Source: Glandiceps talaboti (lineage: Eukaryota > Hemichordata > Enteropneusta > Spengelidae). Taken from it: 64,000 nt of DNA. The stretch spans positions 21,609,223 through 21,673,222 of the forward strand of contig NC_135556.1 in NCBI RefSeq assembly GCF_964340395.1. The letters run 5' to 3'. Each line of letters begins with the position of its first letter. Within the stretch, counting starts at the first letter, position 1. This document shows, one piece after another, positions 47,896 to 64,000 of this stretch. The notes below the pieces were generated by a model. It made no database searches, was not told the DNA's origin, and saw only the letters and a list, made by a program, of their open reading frames with translations. Made by a program: the position numbers and the translations under genes.

Positions 47896-47901
47896 TTTAT
47901 T
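47896..47901 (-). promoter_or_regulatory. Candidate poly(A) signal of gene D
   Basis: AATAAA on the minus strand about 20 nt past the gene D stop codon. If used, the 3' UTR would be very short; further AT-rich matches lie downstream. Confidence 0.35.
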
Positions 47902-47918
47902 TGAGGATAACTGTAAAA

Positions 47919-57752
<9,834 letters not shown>

Positions 57753-58272
57753 TTCAGTGCGTTCCTGTGCCTGGCTTTCACCACTCTTTGCTTTAAAACG
57801 TTACAAATTTCACACCTGCTATGGTAAACGCGTCAAACCTAATGAACTAGTATATGTAGTACCACGACTATATTAACAACTCAATGTCACAAGCACTTCC
57901 CGTTATCAGACAACTGGTGGCGTATCAGATTTCAGTATATTAGCATATGTCGCATCGTTACATTTTACCCAACCGTTTATAATATGCAAATATATTTTGA
58001 TCGATCTCGACAGGCCATCTGACCACAAAATATTAAAACTTATCACTTTACATATCTCGTCTTAATCATACTAATGAATGTACAGGCTGTTGTCTTCCAT
58101 ATTGTAAATGTTCAAGGTTCGTTTATTAGTAGCGAGGCAACTATCCTGTGATGGTAAATACATTAGTGAAAGGTAACAACAAAACTGGATTACATTAACA
58201 TCTTTAGGCCTAACAAAAAAAATTGTGTGTTTCGATTATGCTCAATTTTATAATAGGTGGTGTAGCTAGATT

Positions 58273-58415
<143 letters not shown>

Positions 58416-58476
58416 CTCGGTGAGTATCAATCTGCTAAGACAGTGCTCTATACCGCAGTGGCAGAGCGCAATAGTT

Positions 58477-58671
<195 letters not shown>

Positions 58672-61107
58672 CCATATGGTCTGTGCTATTGGTTTCTTCT
58701 CATCAGATGTACAGCCATTTCAGATTGGAAGTACCATTTTATATTGTCTTTTTAAGTTGATATCAGTTTCCGCATCCACTATTTCTTGCGAGACTTCACA
58801 CACATATTTTTGGTTTTTTTCTCGAATACGTAAAAAAGGTTTGGGATTGGCGTGAAAAACTAGGTGGGAGTCAGGTAACTGGACCCCCCCAAAAAACAAC
58901 AACAAACAAACAAACAAACAAACAAACAAACAAACAAACAACATTTATTAGGCCTTATTTATAAAATAGTGATATCTAATTTTCAAAAACTAAACCTAAT
59001 TTTTGTCTGTATCTTCCAGTAACGTAGCTTCTGTGTTGTCATTTGCTTGATATACTTTTTATAGGCCAAAGCATAATTGTACGTAGCAGTAATTCATAAG
59101 TTAACACATGGAATTAGATTTTAATTATTTAGTTGCTTCTCCATATTAAATCTAACATCTAATTTTGTTCAATCGATTGTAATTTCTCTTTAGCCATTAA
59201 TGATTCCCGGTGTATTGTTACATTAAAAACAGTGGCAAAATAAATGAAACGACTAAACGAAATTTACATACATCAATAATTCATTAATTTTGCATCACAT
59301 TGTGTATTCTACACAAAAGTCAAAGTTACAAACAGGATTATTCTGCCTGTAGGTGAAAATGTCGTTTACTGATCATGATACCTCCCTTTACATTTTAAAA
59401 TAATACAAACTATACCCTAGGAACGCCTTTTCAATGAAGACTCGTTAGCAAAATTAAGTGCTTTTTAAAAAAAAGTGTATGGGTCAACTTTTGCCTAAGG
59501 AATATTTCGTTCGTAAACAGCTTCCTGTGAAAACGTGTTTTTTTTAATAAGTACATATTTCAGATCGTGTTTGTTTTATACCTTTAATATGTAATATAAT
59601 TAATGACTTATCCATTAAGCCCTCCAGTCAATACATCGAGACACACTTTAGATAGAGTGCTTCACTACTAAATCTCTCTCAATATTTCCCTTTTTGATTG
59701 ATAACGCTGTTTACCTATTATCGTCCAATTCTCGTAAGCCAAAAAGTATTTTTCCGTTCACGTGATGATCGTACACGTCATGAGTAGAGGTTGTGTTGGC
59801 GCGGTTTAGGCCGGGACGGTTGGAACTCGATCAGTGCATGTTTCGCAGTTTAAACTTATATTCAGATTTCGAATACAACATTTCATGTCAAATAAGAAAA
59901 GGGGATTATCATATCAATGATTTGTCTTTGCGGGCGATTCCTGAGGTTGTTTGTAAAACAAATAAACACATACAGAGTAAGGCGATCCATGGCACTTGTG
60001 ACTTGGTGTACAGTCTCTATTTCTTATGTTAGCATGTCAAATTGTCATGTAAATACCGTGTACATCATAGTACTTGGTGCACAATTGACGTGCCTGCATG
60101 CGATCACACATCTACTGATTTATACATGTGTGGGGTGAGGGTGAGGTGATGATGATGATGATGATGATGATCCACAATGACAATGACGTGAAATAATCAT
60201 AAAATACAAAACAACACCCAAAGACATTTTGATCTGAATAGTTGATTAGATAATTTGATATTGCCAAATTACCATTTTCACATATTTCTGTGCCATCTGT
60301 TTCCATAACACGCTATCAATTAATAAGGCTCTATCTAATTGTCCTACACACAATGTTAACGCAACACATATTGGCCAATATAATTGTTGCTACCTCACAC
60401 ATATTTCGTTGTCGGCAAGGTCATACTTACAACAGGCCATGAATACATAGATTGACGATCGACCAAAACAAATCTGACATGGGGCACTGTCTGTCTACTG
60501 TCTCAGTGTATGTCTGTACGCATGTACGTACACGTATAATATGATAAGTGTAGTAAATGACGTCATTGGATTGTTTATAAGTTATATCCTCTAGTACCTG
60601 GTTTTATTTCAGTCAAATGCAAGTGATGGTCGAGTATACAGCAGTAAGTAGAATACTGTGAGTACCTTTCAACATGCAGAAAAAAATACACCCCCCCCCC
60701 AAAAAAAAAGAACCATATGAACTCTGCTTGTGTCCTTTTAATGATTCTTGATTCCTTATTCCGGTGTTTCCATGTTACGTACAAAAATTATGTGTTTGAA
60801 GTCGTATAAGACTTGTTTATGTAACCTGTAGTTTAGCATTAATGGTAGCTCTAATGAAACCTACACAATCATTTACCAAATTACTTACCCCCCACCCCCA
60901 CCCCACCCCTCCTTCCGCTACCTTTGGTACCATTTAGCAGGACTTACTGGGTTCAAACCAAGAGACGAACTGACCAAGCTTACCCCCCCCCCCTCACCCA
61001 ACCTTTTGTGTCGCACTCGTCGACCGCGGGTTGTTCGAAGATCCAAATAATGTAATTTCACCATTGAGTATTTTTTTAAATTTGAATGGTGAATCAAGCA
61101 CAGCTTG

Positions 61108-61225
61108 AACAAAACCAATTTCCTTCTTTATTAATAGGAAATGTATTTTCCTTAACTTATTTATTGAACAAAATCAATTTCCTTCAATATTAATATGAAA
61201 TGTATTTTCCTTGACTTATTCATTC
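61108..61225. repeat. Tandem duplication of a ~59-bp AT-rich unit
   Basis: Both copies carry AACAAAA(C/T)CAATTTCCTTC and GAAATGTATTTTCCTT(A/G)ACTTATT. Confidence 0.85.
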
Positions 61226-61820
61226 AATTTCAACCTATACGAGTCTCACATGTTATTCACAAACTGAGTCTAATAGTCAGTGTTCGCTGATATTCGTTCC
61301 AACAATGACCACACGAGTATGCATCAATCAGTCATCCACAATACAGAGTATTATATATATACGATGTGAACTTTTGATCAAGAGGCAATAACTCATTGAT
61401 CCTGGATAGTAATTGATTAGGCCAGGTAGTTAAATACAACCGCTGTTTGCATTTGAAAATATAAATTTTCTACTAAATGTATGTAAGTTCACATGTAGTT
61501 CACTCTGTGATGAACTTGCAAATGTGCCACCTTGAATGGTGTATTTTGGGAAATATAGTATCGCTCCACCAATAAACATGACTAAACTATCTGTTGTAAT
61601 GTAACCACTTAGTTATCCATACCCTGCATAGAGAAGGTCGACCCAGCTTTGGTATAAACATAATAGGGAGCTCGAGCCTAGAAACCGTGCTAAGAACAAA
61701 CAAACAAAGATAAACCTACACAAACAACAAAATATAATTAACAAACAATGAATAACTATCAATATGCAAGTATATCTATGCATGTGTATACGGGCACATG
61801 GGGCTTGGGACCTGTGTTAC

Positions 61821-62016
61821 AAACAAACAAACAAACAAACAAACAAACAAACAAACAAATACACACACACAAACAAACAAATGGGTACATGAAACGCATG
61901 AACGCATGACTTACTAACTATCTATATATATATATCTGTTAATATCACACACACACAGTCACACACACAGTCACACACACAGTCACACACAGTCACACAC
62001 ACAGTCACACACACAG

Positions 62017-62059
<43 letters not shown>
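61821..62059. repeat. (AAAC)n run followed by (AC)n array with CACAGT units
   Basis: AAAC repeats near 61821..61858. Then 61945..62059 has AC repeats punctuated by AGTCACACAC units. Confidence 0.95.
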
Positions 62060-62060
<1 letters not shown>

Positions 62061-62396
62061 GGTATACATGGTCTAAGGTAAAGACAGTGTTGCTTTTCTG
62101 AATTGGCCAATCTAAAGCAAAAAGGACGAACATATTAAACGTATGTCATTTGTTTCTCTATCTGTTCGTTTTAGCTGCAGTTTATGTGTGATCAATTTCA
62201 GAACAGCTGACGCCGGGCTTATTCATAACAAGTAAAAATCAATGTGCAACATCAAACAAAAGAAAAGTCTTTTCATAGTAATGACCACTAGATGGCAGTA
62301 TAACCATGCATGCGCCCCCCTCCCCCGCGTACTTTGAAATGGAACAGAATCGAGTTAACTGATCTCGTACTGTACTGTATCTTGTTTCTATATGTG

Positions 62397-62415
62397 TCAG
62401 TCAGTCAGTCAGTCA

Positions 62416-62474
<59 letters not shown>
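62397..62474. repeat. (CAGT)n/(CTGT)n microsatellite
   Basis: Short CAGT run passing into about 60 bp of CTGT. Confidence 0.97.
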
Positions 62475-62867
62475 GGTTTTTCTCCTCGAGTTTAGACCAT
62501 CAGAATTTTCAAGGTCCCCTCATGATCACACCCTAATTTGTTATGTTCTCCTCAGCCCCCCCCCCCCGCCCAAACTTCTGCTCGTTCCCTAAGTATCATC
62601 GAGTACATATATAGTCTCTATCACCAATATCAAGTCCCTTATAAAGAATGCCCAGCTTACAAGTTCTAGCCAAGGTAAAGATCTTCCAATTCAAACAAAA
62701 ACAGAAATGTCAGATCTGCGTCTTATACATAACTTGATATCGTTTGACATTTGATAAGATCACCGGGCTGTTACGGTGGACGATAATTGGCGGCAACGGT
62801 TTTCCCCCAAAAATTCCATATTTAGACCTCATATCATCCACGTGCACTTCTGTCCCCCGACCGCGAA

Positions 62868-63060
62868 CTGTGGTGGTGGCAATGGTGGGATGTATGGTAG
62901 CGGTGGAAATGGTGGGATTTGGTAGTGGTGGCAATGGTTGGATATCGTAGCGATGTCAATGGTGGGATATGGCAGCAGTGACAATGGTGGGATATGGCAG
63001 CGGTGAGTGGTGGGATTTGACAGCGGTGGCAATGGTGGGGTGATGGAAGCCGTGGCAATC
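62868..63060. repeat. Minisatellite of GGTGGCAATGGTGGGAT-type units
   Basis: About ten imperfect 15-18 bp units; proline/histidine-rich or glycine-rich open frames here are by-products. Confidence 0.85.
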
Positions 63061-63816
63061 ATTTCAGTGGGATGCCAAAATCACAAAACAGTGCAAAGTC
63101 ACGTACTGAAATACGTACATGTGTAATACATGTATAATTATAATAAAAATATTGCTGTCCCCTAATTTCAATATACTTCACTTGTATTTCTGAAGGCTCC
63201 CTTAATATTCACAATGTTTCCAAAACACTGATTATATTTAGATTGTGACGTCACCATGTTAATTTTATAACAAATTTGTATATAATTAATTCCACTTTCG
63301 AATACATTTCTCAAAAAAATAGCGGTAAATGTTCTCAAGTCTCATAATCTGCAAATGTTTTGAGTTTTTCACTTTTACTTTTTAAACACGCTGTTGAAGC
63401 TTACTGGAACATAAATTATTTTTGTTTTGTTTTTCGCAGTTCATCTCCCAAGGGGTTTAAACGTTCATCAGACTGTTTCGAAACCACTCACTCATATCGA
63501 AAGAACACGGCTGTGTTTTTAAACAAAAAAAAATGTTATTCAAAGAATACGGAGGTGTGTAAAGAAGGCACATGTCCGAAGTCTATGGAGTAGCGACAGT
63601 GCCCGGGTCCAGCTAGCGCCCAATCCAGTGCGAATTTCTGCAATAGCGCCACCTAGCGACATTTTGAGAATAGTGAACGTCACATGACATCATTTATTTT
63701 TCGTGCAGGGTCGATCTACCGTCGTACTGACCGTGACAAATTTTGTGAAAAATCATACACATATTGCGTGTCATCGGCCACAACGGCCAACTTATCAACA
63801 GAAAAATCTCTATTGA

Positions 63817-63824
63817 TGACGTAA
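63817..63824 (+). promoter_or_regulatory. CRE/ATF-like motif upstream of the JIP3/4 start
   Basis: TGACGTAA lies 23 bp before the ATG, in a short non-repetitive GC-richer stretch (about 63590..63846) that looks like promoter or 5' UTR. No TATA box is obvious. A half-CRE of this length occurs by chance, so the call rests only on position. Confidence 0.25.
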
Positions 63825-63846
63825 GGGTTAAAATTTCGGTGGCACC

Positions 63847-64000
63847 ATGGATGACGGTCTAGAAACTGTGTACGGTACAGGTGACGATGGAGGTGGAGGA
63901 GTAATGTCTGAACGAGTGTCAGCCCTCGCGTCGAGCGTTTATCGTGAGTTCGAGCGAATGATTCGCAAATATGACGAAGATGTCGTTAAAGAATTGATGC
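63847..64000 (+). CDS. MAPK8IP3/SPAG9: JIP3/JIP4-type JNK-interacting scaffold protein, N-terminus (runs off the window)
   Basis: The first 51 codons start [18 protein letters not shown] and continue [20 protein letters not shown], then [13 protein letters not shown]. This matches the conserved N-terminus of vertebrate JIP3 and JIP4 (SPAG9) and their invertebrate homologues (Drosophila Sunday driver, C. elegans UNC-16), where MSERVS.LA.SIYREFER is followed by YDE.VVKELM. That segment opens the RH1 (RILP homology 1) region ahead of the long coiled coil that binds kinesin-1 and dynactin/dynein partners and organises JNK signalling on transported vesicles. The start is the first Met after a good Kozak context (caccATGG). 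A second Met at codon 20 is the family's conserved one and could also be used. JIP3 and JIP4 cannot be separated here, and many invertebrates have a single gene. It is transcribed away from the channel array. Confidence 0.93.
   Translation, partial: MDDGLETVYGTGDDGGGGVMSERVSALASSVYREFERMIRKYDEDVVKELM

Larger units (their letters stand above)
43681..47918. other. Interval between gene C exon 1 and the gene D stop
   Basis: About 4.2 kb with no supportable gene. It holds an ATAC/AATAC array (44692..45226), an AAAAC run (45536..45591), a 38-bp-type tandem repeat (45890..45990), a CAGA/CGGA array (46541..46703) and AT-rich sequence. The gene C promoter is expected just right of 43680, but no clear core element is seen. 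Confidence 0.6.

Overview
The window is animal nuclear DNA. It has spliced genes with GT-AG introns, a dense load of tetranucleotide microsatellites, a degraded LINE, MITE-like foldbacks and a TTAGGG-type interstitial telomere block. The telomere type, the AT-rich introns and the channel set suit a marine invertebrate (lophotrochozoan or invertebrate deuterostome). Nothing here fixes the species, and base composition was judged by eye.

The backbone is a head-to-tail array of four paralogous Cys-loop (pentameric ligand-gated) channel subunit genes, all on the minus strand. Gene A (1..6603) is cut by the left edge. Genes B (17260..32339), C (36131..43680) and D (47919..57752) are complete. I rebuilt B, C and D exon by exon. 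Each has nine coding exons with matching phases, including 68, 83, 135 and 230 nt exons that are identical in length in all three. The spliced totals are 1341, 1407 and 1467 nt, all divisible by three, giving about 446, 468 and 488 aa. Exon 1 codes only the start of the signal peptide and lies 2.2 to 4.9 kb upstream of exon 2. The proteins look like anion-channel subunits of the glycine/GABA/glutamate-chloride superfamily. B keeps the classical Pro-Ala-Arg before M2, while C and D have Ala-Ala-Arg.

Between genes A and B (6.6-17.3 kb) lie two selenocysteine tRNA genes on the minus strand (7877..7963 and 9464..9550). They differ at one base. Each has a TATA-like box near -30 and a shared 23-bp element near -50 to -72, as expected for type 3 Pol III promoters.

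The B-C interval (32.3-36.1 kb) carries long microsatellites, a dispersed repeat, a perfect 97-bp inverted repeat and a ~300-bp imperfect hairpin. The C-D interval (43.7-47.9 kb) is mostly simple repeats. At the right edge, on the plus strand and divergent from the array, is the start of a JIP3/JIP4-type scaffold gene (63847..64000, cut by the window end).

The channel subunits would act together as homo- or heteropentamers at the plasma membrane. The tRNA-Sec genes and the JIP gene show no functional link to them.
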